Assembly: GCA_026705605.1 (NCBI GenBank)
Contig: JAPPAK010000001.1
Coordinates: forward strand, 372,001-436,000
Source: Chloroflexota bacterium
GTDB taxonomy: Bacteria > Chloroflexota > Dehalococcoidia > Tepidiformales > Tepidiformaceae
Direction: 5' to 3'
DNA: 64,000 nt
The translations under genes and the position numbers were made by a program. The notes beneath the pieces were generated by a model, which was not told the origin of the DNA, ran no database searches, and saw only the letters and a program-made list of their open reading frames with translations. Shown here one piece after another: positions 50,397 to 57,641 of this stretch; within the stretch, counting starts at the first letter, position 1, and the number at the start of each line of letters is the position of its first letter.

Positions 50397-51583
50397 GCGT
50401 CCACCCCCCGGTCGGCGGCCAGGATCAGGTCGCTCACGGGCTGCACCATCGGCCCCGACGTCACCATCGAGACGTTCGCGTCCGGCACCTGGCAGGTCGA
50501 TTCGCCCCGCACCTGCCGCACCGCCTCGTGCACCAGCTCGAGGCCGTGCATGTAGCACTCCGCGAGGTTCCCCCCGCTCGTGTTGAGCGGCAGCTTGCCT
50601 TCGGGCGCGGAGAAGTTCTCCAGCGTGAAGAAGTCGTTCACCTCGTCCGGCTCGCAGAACCCGTGCTCGACGATGCTCATGAGCACGCCGCCGGTGAAGT
50701 TCTCGTAGCTCTGGAGCACGTCCACGTCCTCCGGGCCCACGCCCGCCATCGCGTACAGCCGCGGCGCCAGCGTCTTGAAGTTCGAGGTCGCGTAGTCGGG
50801 CGAGTTGTGCGCGGTCGCCGCCTGGCGGTAGTCCGACCCCTGCGCCGCGCTCAGCACCCACGCCGGCTTCTGCTTCATGTCCTTCGCCCGTTCCGCGGTC
50901 GTCACGATCAGGGCCGCGGCCCCGTCGTTCTCCTGGCAGCAGTCGAACAGGTGGAACGGCTCCACGATCATGCGCGAGTTGTCGTACATCTCCTCCGTCA
51001 GCTCGCGTCCGTACATCACCGCCCGCGGGTTCGACTGCGCGTGCCGGTAGGTGGCCATCGAGATCGCCCGCAGCGCGCTCTGCTCGGCCCCGTGCTCGTG
51101 CATGAACCTTCGGATGCGCATCGCGAACGACTGCGCCGGGGAGAGCAGCCCATAGGGCGCGGTGAACGCCCCCGGACCAGCGGCCACGGCCGTCTGGGGC
51201 CCCTGCCCGAACCGTCCGAACTGGCCCTGCGCCAGCCCCCGGTACACGACCACGTACTTCGAGTACCCCGCGAGCACAGCCGCCACGGCGTTCGCGACCG
51301 CTGCGGACCCGCCGCCACCGCCGCCGCCCCAGACCATGTTGTTGAAGGTCATGTCCTTGCTGCCGAACGCCGTCATCAGCCGGGACGGGTCGTTGCGGTC
51401 GTTCGCGTAGGCCGCGAACCCGTCGATGTCGCGCACGTCGATACCCGCGTCCTCGGCGGCAAGCTGGATGGCGTCGAGCACCAGCTTGAACTCGGGGTCG
51501 GGCGACTGTCCGCGCTTGTAGTAGGTCGTCTCGCCGATGCCCACGATGGCGGCCTTGCCCCGCATGGTGGCCTGCTCCGACAT
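50393..51583 (-). CDS. Thiolase-fold lipid-transfer (SCP2-like) protein
   Basis: A 396-residue thiolase-fold protein of the nonspecific lipid-transfer type: IVGIGETTYYKRG, LVLDAIQLAAEDAGIDVRDIDGFAAY and LPLNTSGGNLAECYMHGLELVHEAVRQVRGE. The usual active-site Cys near residue 90 is missing; the place is occupied by a run of seven Gly (VWGGGGGGGSA). Condensing activity is therefore unlikely and aldol-lyase or acyl-binding activity with DUF35 is more plausible. The ATG has GGAGG 5 bases upstream. Confidence 0.87.
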   Translation of the reverse strand: MSEQATMRGKAAIVGIGETTYYKRGQSPDPEFKLVLDAIQLAAEDAGIDVRDIDGFAAYANDRNDPSRLMTAFGSKDMTFNNMVWGGGGGGGSAAVANAVAAVLAGYSKYVVVYRGLAQGQFGRFGQGPQTAVAAGPGAFTAPYGLLSPAQSFAMRIRRFMHEHGAEQSALRAISMATYRHAQSNPRAVMYGRELTEEMYDNSRMIVEPFHLFDCCQENDGAAALIVTTAERAKDMKQKPAWVLSAAQGSDYRQAATAHNSPDYATSNFKTLAPRLYAMAGVGPEDVDVLQSYENFTGGVLMSIVEHGFCEPDEVNDFFTLENFSAPEGKLPLNTSGGNLAECYMHGLELVHEAVRQVRGESTCQVPDANVSMVTSGPMVQPVSDLILAADRGVDA

Positions 51584-51633
51584 GCTCGCCTCCGGGCGCT
51601 CTCAGGGTATGGCCGAATCGTACACGTCACCCC

Positions 51634-51652
51634 CGTACAGGGCCCCTGTACG
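51634..51652. promoter_or_regulatory. 19-bp perfect palindrome in the thiolase/VOC divergent region
   Basis: CGTACAGGG-C-CCCTGTACG is a perfect inverted repeat 51 bases before the thiolase ATG and 59 bases before the VOC ATG. TACGAT, a -10-like hexamer, overlaps its right edge on the plus strand. It is a likely repressor operator. Confidence 0.5.
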
Positions 51653-51711
51653 ATCCCCGCAAACGGCTGAATCCGGCGTCCTGGGAATGTCTGGTAACCG
51701 GAGGTGACCCG

Positions 51712-52095
51712 ATGGACCGCTACGTCGACCCCACCGAGCAGCTCGTAACCGAGATCTTCGTGCGGGACGTCAGGCGGTCGACGGCGTTCTACCGGCGGCT
51801 GGGGTTCGAGCTGGTCAGGGACGACGGCGACTTCGTTGAGCTGAGCTGGGAGGGCCACCTCCTCTTCCTCGATGAGCGCCCCGAGATGGGCCCCGTGCCG
51901 GACACGACGCAGGCCAACGTTCGCGTGATGGTTCCCGACGTGGACCGGTACTGGGAGCTGGCGGCGGAGATGGGCGCCCGCGTCCTCGCTCCGATTCAGG
52001 ACAAGTCCTACGGCCTGCGCGACTTCGCCATTGCCGACCCCGACGGCTTCGCCGTGCGGTTCGCCACCAGCCTCGAAGACCTGGGCCGAGGCTAG
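51712..52095 (+). CDS. VOC (glyoxalase/bleomycin resistance-like) protein
   Basis: The 127-residue protein has the double beta-alpha-beta3 module: LVTEIFVRDVRRSTAFYRRLGFELVRDDGDFVELSWEGHLLFL and NVRVMVPDVDRYWELAAEMGARV, ending LRDFAIADPDGFAVRFA. Glu or His metal ligands are not all obvious, so it may be a binding rather than catalytic member. GGAGG lies 7 bases before the ATG. tag starts 8 bases after its stop. Confidence 0.83.
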   Translation: MDRYVDPTEQLVTEIFVRDVRRSTAFYRRLGFELVRDDGDFVELSWEGHLLFLDERPEMGPVPDTTQANVRVMVPDVDRYWELAAEMGARVLAPIQDKSYGLRDFAIADPDGFAVRFATSLEDLGRG

Positions 52096-52103
52096 TCGCC
52101 GCC

Positions 52104-52670
52104 ATGCCTGAACCGCTCCGCTGCGAGTGGGCAGGCGACGACCCCCTGATGCAGCAGTACCACGACGAGGAGTGGGGCGTCCCCACCCACGGCGACCGTG
52201 CCCTCTTCGAGCTGCTGATCCTTGAGGGGGCGCAGGCGGGACTCTCGTGGCGCACCGTCCTCAACCGACGCGAAGGGTACCGCGCGGCATTCGACGGCTT
52301 CGACATCCCGACCGTCGCCGCCTACACCGCCGCCGATCGCGAGCGCCTCCGCGGCGACGCCGGCATCATCCGCAACCGCGCCAAGATCGACGCTGCCATC
52401 GCCGGCGCCCGCGCGACGCTCGTCGTGCAGCAGGAGCACGGCTCGCTGGACGCCTTCCTCTGGTCCTTCGTCGGCGGCGAACCGCACCGCAACGCCTTCG
52501 AGTCCCTCGTCGAACTGCCCGTCCAGACCGACGAGTCGCTCGCCATGAGCAAGGCCCTGAAGGGCTACGGCTTCTCCTTCGTCGGACCGACCATCTGCTA
52601 CGCCTTCATGCAGTCCGCGGGCCTCGTGAACGACCACGTCACGGGCTGCTTGCGCTACGCACAGGTCTGA
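52104..52670 (+). CDS. tag: DNA-3-methyladenine glycosylase I
   Basis: A 188-residue Tag-type base-excision enzyme: CEWAGDDPLMQQYHDEEWGVPTHGDRALFELLILEGAQAGLSWRTVLNRREGYRAAF, then IIRNRAKIDAAIAGAR and the C-terminal GYGFSFVGPTICYAFMQSAGLVNDH. The zinc-snap residues (Cys near the start, His near the end) are visible. It removes 3-methyladenine from DNA. It is downstream of, and probably co-transcribed with, the VOC gene. Confidence 0.95.
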   Translation: MPEPLRCEWAGDDPLMQQYHDEEWGVPTHGDRALFELLILEGAQAGLSWRTVLNRREGYRAAFDGFDIPTVAAYTAADRERLRGDAGIIRNRAKIDAAIAGARATLVVQQEHGSLDAFLWSFVGGEPHRNAFESLVELPVQTDESLAMSKALKGYGFSFVGPTICYAFMQSAGLVNDHVTGCLRYAQV

Positions 52671-52676
52671 CGGCGC

Positions 52677-53072
52677 TTACGCCGCGGGAATCTCCTTCGA
52701 CCACATCGACCGGGGAAGCCACCGGGAGAACAGCCGCACCGCCTCCTCGTCGCGCCGCTCCGGCGAGAGCATGTACTTCGCCTTCCCCTTGCCCGAGCGC
52801 GAGTACGCGAACGTCCCGTTGGCGGTCTTGCCGATCGCGATGAACCCGTTCGCGTTGTTTGAGCTGATGGCGAGAACTCCGTTCGCGTTCACGCTCGAGA
52901 ACGCGATCACGCCGGTCGCGTTGATGGTCGCGAAGGCCACGAGGCCGATCGCGTTGACGCTGCAGACGGCCACGACGCCGATCGCGTTCACGGCGCTGAT
53001 CGCGATGACCCCGATCGCGTTGACCGCGCTGATCGCGACCAGCGCGATGGCGTTGTTGGTGTCGAAGACCAT
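52677..53072 (-). CDS. 11-residue tandem-repeat protein, probable beta-solenoid
   Basis: I do not recognise a family for this 131-residue protein. Residues 7-83 are seven tandem 11-residue units with consensus N-A-x-G-hydrophobic-[IV]-A-hydrophobic-[SA]-[SA]-V, for example NAIGVIAISAV and NAIGLVAFATI. An eighth, degenerate unit (ANGTFAYSRSG) follows, then a basic, helical tail (KYMLSPERRDEEAVRLF). The pattern of alternating buried residues with an Asn-Ala-x-Gly turn suggests a beta-solenoid. The ATG at 53072 starts just before the repeats; the frame upstream lacks coding character. It is the last gene behind the thi-type operon and might be a scaffold. Confidence 0.7.
   Translation of the reverse strand: MVFDTNNAIALVAISAVNAIGVIAISAVNAIGVVAVCSVNAIGLVAFATINATGVIAFSSVNANGVLAISSNNANGFIAIGKTANGTFAYSRSGKGKAKYMLSPERRDEEAVRLFSRWLPRSMWSKEIPAA
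52824..53054 (-). repeat. Seven tandem 33-bp units coding the 11-residue repeats
   Basis: Each 33-base unit has the core GCGATC/GGCGTG-type pattern with most differences at third codon positions. The units lie in frame without a break and total 231 bases. The nucleotide repeat is imperfect, which argues for selection on the protein. Confidence 0.85.
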
Positions 53073-53121
53073 GCGTGTCTCGCTCTCCCCGAGTGGAGTC
53101 GCGAGCCTACAGACCCCGCCC

Positions 53122-53787
53122 CTACGTCGCGACCACCCGGTACCGGGTCGCATCCAGCGACTCCATCACGTCGGCGATACCCGCCGGCATCCGCTCGACG
53201 CCTTCCGTCCCCGGAGGCGGGCCGTACCGCTCCTCGAGCGACGCCACGCGCGCATCGAGCACGGCCTGGTCCCGCCACTGCTCGAACCAGCAAATGAGGC
53301 CGGGAATGTCCTCGCGTTCGTGCGCGATGTGCGTGACGTTTCCGGGAAACTGCTGACCCGTCCGGCTCAGCTCGACCGCCAGGTCCCGGAGGTCCGCCTC
53401 CCTACCGGGCTTCGCTCGCGCCACCGCCCACCCCGTGATCGAGGCCTCGTACCAGTCCCGGTCGGGATTGATGTGGTTCCTCAGGAGGTCGTAGCCGAGC
53501 TGCTCCCGGCGCTGGATGGACGTGTACAGCCGCGATCCCTGTGGCCCCTCCGGGCTCCCTGCCAGCATCGGCTGGATGCGCTCCACGTGGCGTTCCAGGA
53601 GCGGCATCGTCGCCCACTGCTCGTACCAGAGAAAGTCGCGCGGGTCGTCGAGGTTCTGCAGGCAGATGTAGATGTCGCAACCCTCGTCCAGCCGGTTCGA
53701 GGTCTCCGTCAGCTCGTTCGCGATCGCGATGAAGCTGTTCTCCCGTCCTGGACGCGCCGTCAGCCCCACCGTCCACGTGATCACCAC
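53122..53787 (-). CDS. Two-domain antibiotic-biosynthesis-monooxygenase-like (ABM) protein
   Basis: A 221-residue protein of two related dimeric alpha+beta units. The first is VITWTVGLTARPGRENSFIAIANELTETSNRLDEGCDIYICLQNLDD and the second ITGWAVARAKPGREADLRDLAVELSRTGQQFPGNVTHIAHERED. Each ends with a WFEQWRD- or WYEQWAT-type strand. ABM proteins may be heme or quinone oxygenases. The GTG at 53787 is chosen: AGGAG lies 7 bases before it and it begins 1 base after the stop of the DinB gene. The in-frame TTG 6 codons earlier is weaker. Confidence 0.75.
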   Translation of the reverse strand: MVITWTVGLTARPGRENSFIAIANELTETSNRLDEGCDIYICLQNLDDPRDFLWYEQWATMPLLERHVERIQPMLAGSPEGPQGSRLYTSIQRREQLGYDLLRNHINPDRDWYEASITGWAVARAKPGREADLRDLAVELSRTGQQFPGNVTHIAHEREDIPGLICWFEQWRDQAVLDARVASLEERYGPPPGTEGVERMPAGIADVMESLDATRYRVVAT

Positions 53788-53788
53788 G

Positions 53789-54304
53789 TCACGACTCCTG
53801 TCCAAAGTCCGGCCCTTCGAGCACCCGTGCCAGCGCTCCGGGGAAGTCCTGCTCCCGCCCCCGCCGCGTCGCCACCTCCCCGATGTGGTAGTAGGTGTGC
53901 GTGATCATGCGGAACAGCAGATACCGCAGGGTGGTCGCCGGGAACGGTCCCCACGCCGGCACGACCGTCGCCGCCACGTCCGCGTCGCTCATCCCTCCGA
54001 AGTACGTCTCCAGCTCCGCCCGCACCTCCCGTGCCGCCTCCGCGATCGCGTCCCAGTCCCCGCAGTCCCCGCTGAACTCGTACTCGGCGTGCTCCCGGGC
54101 GAAGGTCGGGTGCATCGCCCCGCCCCGCGTCACCTCGTTCACGTAAAAGTCGAGCCCGCCAATCAGGTGCCGGAGCGTCCACCCGAACGCGCTCGCGCCG
54201 TTCGGCCGTGCCGTCGCCTCCTCCGCCGTCATCCCCGCGTAGGCACGGTCCAGGTCGTCCCAGGCGTCGAACAGCAGCGGCACGAGGGTCTGTTCGCCGG
54301 CCAT
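53789..54304 (-). CDS. DinB-like four-helix metalloprotein (DUF664 type)
   Basis: A 171-residue protein with His in the expected places: FGWTLRHLIGGLDFYVNEV and LFRMITHTYYHIGEVATRR. These form a triad for a metal in the DinB superfamily. Many members act as thiol-dependent S-transferases or are unknown. A GGGGAGG ribosome site lies 6 bases before the ATG. It follows the ABC ATPase by 40 bases and precedes the ABM gene by 1 base. Confidence 0.8.
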   Translation of the reverse strand: MAGEQTLVPLLFDAWDDLDRAYAGMTAEEATARPNGASAFGWTLRHLIGGLDFYVNEVTRGGAMHPTFAREHAEYEFSGDCGDWDAIAEAAREVRAELETYFGGMSDADVAATVVPAWGPFPATTLRYLLFRMITHTYYHIGEVATRRGREQDFPGALARVLEGPDFGQES

Positions 54305-54344
54305 GCGCGCCTCCCCGGCAGGGTGCGCGGAGTCTACGCTCCCG

Positions 54345-55112
54345 TTACTCCGAAGAGGCGCCGTCCAGCGCCGCTAGCAGACGCGCCTTGTCCGCCACGA
54401 ACTCCGGCTCCGTCACGATCTCGGGCCGCCGGGGCCGCGGGTAGTCGACCTCGAAGCGCGCGGCCATGCGCGCCGGCCGCGGCGTCATCACGTAGGCCAC
54501 GTCCGAGAGGATGAGCGCCTCTTCCACGTCGTGCGTCACGAAGAGCACGGTGCGCGCGTCGCTCGCCCACACTTCCTGCAGCCACTGGTGCATCTCGCGG
54601 CGCGTGATCGCGTCCAGCGCCCCGAACGGCTCGTCCAGCAGCAGGACGTGTCGGGGAATCAGGAACGTCCGCAGCAGCGCCAGCCGCTGCCGCATCCCCC
54701 CGCTGAGCTGCGAGGGCCAGCTCTCCTCGAAGCCCGCCAGCCCGAACCGCTCGAACAGGTCGAGCGCGTGCTGCCGTGCCTCCGCCTTCGGCTCCCCCGC
54801 GATCTCCGCGCCCAGCACGGCGTTCCCGATCGCCTTCCGCCAGGGCAGCAGCAAATCCTTCTGCGGCATGTAGGCCGCCAGGCCCGGCTCCCCGACCGTC
54901 GACTGCCCCTCGATCAGCGCCTCGCCCGCGTCCGGCGCGAGCAGCCCCGCGAGCACCTGCAGCAGCGTGCTCTTGCCGCAGCCGCTCGGCCCCACGAGGC
55001 TCACGAACGCGCCCGGCGCCGCCTCCAGGTCCACCCCGTCGAGCACCTCGACGGGGCGGGACCCCGGAAACGTGTGTCGCAGCCCGTGTATGGCGACGGC
55101 TGCTTCGCTCAT
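54345..55112 (-). CDS. thiZ: ABC transporter ATP-binding protein (ThiZ/SsuB/TauB type)
   Basis: The 255-residue ATPase has Walker A GPSGCGKST, Q-loop in YMPQKDLLLPWRKA, signature LSGGMRQR, Walker B VLLLDEPFGALD and switch His in VTHDVEEA. The YMPQ...W variant is characteristic of ATPases of the nitrate/sulfonate/taurine/pyrimidine importers. It powers the adjacent permease and NMT1-type binding protein. The ATG follows GGAGGAGCC closely and comes 8 bases after the stop of the binding-protein gene. Confidence 0.9.
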   Translation of the reverse strand: MSEAAVAIHGLRHTFPGSRPVEVLDGVDLEAAPGAFVSLVGPSGCGKSTLLQVLAGLLAPDAGEALIEGQSTVGEPGLAAYMPQKDLLLPWRKAIGNAVLGAEIAGEPKAEARQHALDLFERFGLAGFEESWPSQLSGGMRQRLALLRTFLIPRHVLLLDEPFGALDAITRREMHQWLQEVWASDARTVLFVTHDVEEALILSDVAYVMTPRPARMAARFEVDYPRPRRPEIVTEPEFVADKARLLAALDGASSE

Positions 55113-55120
55113 GGCTCCTC

Positions 55121-56119
55121 CTACGGGAGGAAGTCGTTCGTGAACGCGTCCTCCACGTCGATCGCCGATTCGGTCAGCCCCGCCTCACGCAGGAAGCTCT
55201 CGAACCGGGTCCAGACGTCCAGCTCCTGGCGACCCCAGTTGTCGGGGTCCGAGGTGTACAGCCCGGCAAGATACGCCGCGCTCGCTTTCACCAGCGCCTC
55301 GTCGAGCTCCGGCGCGGCTTCGAGCAGGATCTCGGCCGCCTCCTCAGGGTTCTCGATCGCGTAGCGGTAGCCCCGTGCCGTCGCCTCCATGAAGGCCTCG
55401 ATCAGGTCCGGGTCCTCGTCGATCAGCGACTCGCTCGTCACGATCATCGGCGTGTACCAGTCGGGAATGCAGTCCGTGTGGTCGATGAAGCGCACGAACG
55501 ACACGTCCCGGCCCAGTACCTCTGTGTACCGAATGCCGTCCCAGGCGTCGAAGATCCAGACGAAGTCGTAGTCGCCCTGCTCCATCCCGACGATGTAGTC
55601 GACGTTCCCGATAACGGCGTACGCGACCGTGCTCGGGTCGCCCCCGCCGCACTCGACGAGCTTCGAGATGAGCGCCGTCTCAAGCGCGCCGCCCCAGCCG
55701 CCATAGGTCTTGCCGGCCAGATCGCCGGGGCCCTCGATTCCCTCTTCGGCGAGGGCAATCAGGCTCGACGTGTTGTGCTCGATGACGGCCGCGATCGCCA
55801 CGATCGGGATGCCCTGCTCGCGCGCCGGGATCACGGCTTCCTGCACCGAAATGCCGAAGTGCGCGCCTCCCGAGGCGACTGTCTGGTCGACGCCGCCCGC
55901 ACCGGGCTCGACGATTTCGACGTTCAGGCCGGCTTCCTCGTACCACCCCTTCGCCTTCGCGATGTAGACCCCTGCGTGGTTCGTGTTGGGGGTCCAGTCG
56001 AGCATGAAGGTGACGTCCGTGGGCTCGTCCGGTTCGTCATCGCCGCACGCGATGACGGCCAGCCCCAGCGCCACCAGCAACAGGGGTATCAGCAGGTACC
56101 GTGCGTTCAGGAATCTCAT
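55121..56119 (-). CDS. thiY: NMT1/THI5-like ABC substrate-binding lipoprotein (ThiY type)
   Basis: A 332-residue protein with a lipoprotein leader (LLLVALGLAVIAC, Cys25, followed by GDDEPDEP). The mature start VTFMLDWTPNTNHAGVYIAKAKGWYEEAGLNVEI is the signature of binding proteins for thiamine pyrimidine precursors such as N-formyl-4-amino-5-aminomethyl-2-methylpyrimidine. VASGGAHFGISVQEAVIPAREQG completes the fold. Its start overlaps the permease stop by 4 bases. Downstream of a TPP riboswitch, so it most likely salvages a thiamine precursor. Confidence 0.87.
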   Translation of the reverse strand: MRFLNARYLLIPLLLVALGLAVIACGDDEPDEPTDVTFMLDWTPNTNHAGVYIAKAKGWYEEAGLNVEIVEPGAGGVDQTVASGGAHFGISVQEAVIPAREQGIPIVAIAAVIEHNTSSLIALAEEGIEGPGDLAGKTYGGWGGALETALISKLVECGGGDPSTVAYAVIGNVDYIVGMEQGDYDFVWIFDAWDGIRYTEVLGRDVSFVRFIDHTDCIPDWYTPMIVTSESLIDEDPDLIEAFMEATARGYRYAIENPEEAAEILLEAAPELDEALVKASAAYLAGLYTSDPDNWGRQELDVWTRFESFLREAGLTESAIDVEDAFTNDFLP

Positions 56120-56958
56120 GAGCCGTTCTCTCCTTGGTCGTTGGCGTATTTCCACGGCGAGGCCACCCTCGCCAGCAGGTGCACCGCCACGAAGAGGGCG
56201 ATGCTGAGCAACGCGATCACGGCGATCGCGACGAATATCTGGTCGATTCGGAAGGAAGCCTGGGAACGGATGATGAAGATCCCCAGCCCCTCCTTGGCCG
56301 CCACCCACTCCGCGATCACCGCGCCGATGACGGAGTAGGCGGCTGCGATCTTCAGTCCCGCGAAGAATCCGGGGATGGCCGAGGGAATGAGGACGTGGCG
56401 CAACTCCTCGAGCCGGCTCGCGCCCATGCTCCGCACCAGCGCCACCATGTCGCGATCGGCCGAGGCGAGCCCGTCGACCGTGCTTACCACGATCGGGAAG
56501 AACCCGACCAGCGCGACCACGATCAGCTTCGACTCCAGCCCGATGCCGACCCACACCATCAGCAGCGGCGCCAGCACGATCGCCGGCACCGTCTGCGACG
56601 TCACGATGATCGGGTAGAGCACCCGCCGCGCCAGCGGGATGCTTGCGATGAGCACCGCCAGCAAGACCCCGCCGCCGGCGGCCGCCAGAAGCCCCAGCAC
56701 CGCCTCGGTGGCCGTGGCCTGGATGTGGTTCGGCAACAGGTGTCCCTTGTCGATAAGCGCGTCCCAGATGGCGCTGGGGGCCGGCAGGATGTACGGCCGC
56801 GTGTCGAGCACCCCGACCATCAGCTCCCACAACCCGACCAGCGCCGCCAGCAGCACGAGCGCCGGCGCGTACTCCCAGACCGACCCGCCCCAGCGGCCCA
56901 GCAGCTTCCCCAATCTCAGCGGCAGCGCGCGCGGCAGGAAGGGAACCTCAACCGCCAC
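56116..56958 (-). CDS. thiX: ABC transporter permease (ThiX/SsuC type)
   Basis: The 280-residue permease has about six helices and the EAA loop ELRHVLIPSAIPGFFAGLKIAAAYSVIGAVIAEW. YILPAPSAIWDALIDKG after the first helix is typical of sulfonate/pyrimidine-type permeases. A GTG start is used; it overlaps the stop of the DUF77 gene by 11 bases. With thiY and thiZ it forms a complete importer. Confidence 0.88.
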   Translation of the reverse strand: MAVEVPFLPRALPLRLGKLLGRWGGSVWEYAPALVLLAALVGLWELMVGVLDTRPYILPAPSAIWDALIDKGHLLPNHIQATATEAVLGLLAAAGGGVLLAVLIASIPLARRVLYPIIVTSQTVPAIVLAPLLMVWVGIGLESKLIVVALVGFFPIVVSTVDGLASADRDMVALVRSMGASRLEELRHVLIPSAIPGFFAGLKIAAAYSVIGAVIAEWVAAKEGLGIFIIRSQASFRIDQIFVAIAVIALLSIALFVAVHLLARVASPWKYANDQGENGS

Positions 56959-57247
56959 CGCGGAACTTCCCCGTCAGGCTGTCGATGGTCGGTCCGCCGG
57001 CACTTGAGGTCTGCTCGACCTTGATGACGGTGACCAGCCCCTGGGCTCCGGCGTTGAGGCAGGCCTCGTGCACCTGCCGCATCAGCGGCCAGACCTCGTC
57101 GGGATCGCCCTCGACGGTCGTGCCGAGGGCGCCCACCTCGTACTTCAGCCCCGAGCCCTGTACGACTCCGATGGCGGCGTCGATGTGCTTGTACGGGTCG
57201 TCGGGTGTGCCGGCGGGACTCGCCAGACACTGCAACTCCACGATCAT
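56948..57247 (-). CDS. Thiamine-binding protein (DUF77/YkoF-like)
   Basis: The 99-residue protein belongs to the small thiamine-binding family: MIVELQCLASPAGTPDDPYKHIDAAIGVVQGSGLKYEVGALGTTVEGDPDEVWPLMRQVHEACLNAG. The ferredoxin-like fold binds thiamine or HMP in relatives. AAGGAGG lies 6 bases before the ATG, inside a short hairpin. It leads the operon after the riboswitch and may buffer or chaperone the imported precursor. Confidence 0.85.
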   Translation of the reverse strand: MIVELQCLASPAGTPDDPYKHIDAAIGVVQGSGLKYEVGALGTTVEGDPDEVWPLMRQVHEACLNAGAQGLVTVIKVEQTSSAGGPTIDSLTGKFRGGG

Positions 57248-57249
57248 GC

Positions 57250-57275
57250 GCGCCCTCCTTGCGCTCCGGGGGCGC
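57250..57275 (-). promoter_or_regulatory. Hairpin covering the ribosome binding site of the thi operon
   Basis: GCGCCC pairs with GGGCGC; the right arm includes the last bases of AAGGAGG before the ATG at 57247. It is a candidate translational switch driven by the riboswitch upstream. Confidence 0.45.
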
Positions 57276-57410
57276 CCGATCGAAGTGGAGGCGGGGAGGG
57301 GAGAGGCTGGCTCAGCCGCTTGTGGCCGGGTCCGCGACCGGCAGGCGCGCAATCACGACGCGCTCGTGCGCCGGGTCCGTACTGCCTGCCGTTGCTGTTG
57401 CCTTCACGCC

Positions 57411-57486
57411 GCTTCCCTACGCTCGCATTACCGAGATCAGGTTCCTGGGGTGGTCCTTACGGATCTCAGCCTTTCGGCCCCCCCGG
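57411..57486 (-). promoter_or_regulatory. TPP riboswitch (THI element)
   Basis: Read on the minus strand, the segment contains the conserved pieces in order. After a GGGG run comes GGCTGAGATCC, then an accessory stem TCCGTAAGGA, CACCCC, and finally GAACCTGATCTCGG, TAATGCGAGCGTAGGGAA. These are the pyrimidine-sensing and pyrophosphate-sensing loops of the TPP aptamer. It lies 163 bases before the first gene of a thiamine-precursor uptake operon. When TPP is plentiful it should shut expression, probably through the ribosome-site hairpin, since no T-rich terminator is seen. Confidence 0.93.
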
Positions 57487-57518
57487 CGGCAGATTCCATT
57501 TCGGAATTTGCACCTTCA

Positions 57519-57547
57519 ACGCTAGGCGCGGCATGCCGCTGAGTCAA
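57519..57547 (-). promoter_or_regulatory. Sigma70-like promoter of the thi operon
   Basis: TTGACT (57542-57547) and TAGCGT (57519-57524) on the minus strand are 17 bases apart. The transcript would start around 57511, about 25 bases before the riboswitch. Confidence 0.55.
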
Positions 57548-57565
57548 CCGCCCCGTTCGGCTAGC

Positions 57566-57594
57566 CTGACCCTGTACACACATGGCGGTATACT
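57566..57594 (+). promoter_or_regulatory. Promoter of the acyl-CoA-dehydrogenase-family gene
   Basis: CTGACC (57566-57571), 17 bases, TATACT (57589-57594). It implies a start near 57601 and a 40-base leader that ends in GGGAGG before the GTG at 57642. Confidence 0.55.
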
Positions 57595-57641
57595 CACCGG
57601 GCTTTAGCGCATCCATTCTCAGGCAAAACAGGGAGGCCCCA

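Noticed and set aside
52824..53054. CRISPR-like array
   Set aside because: The 33-bp units are in-frame coding repeats without separate spacers.
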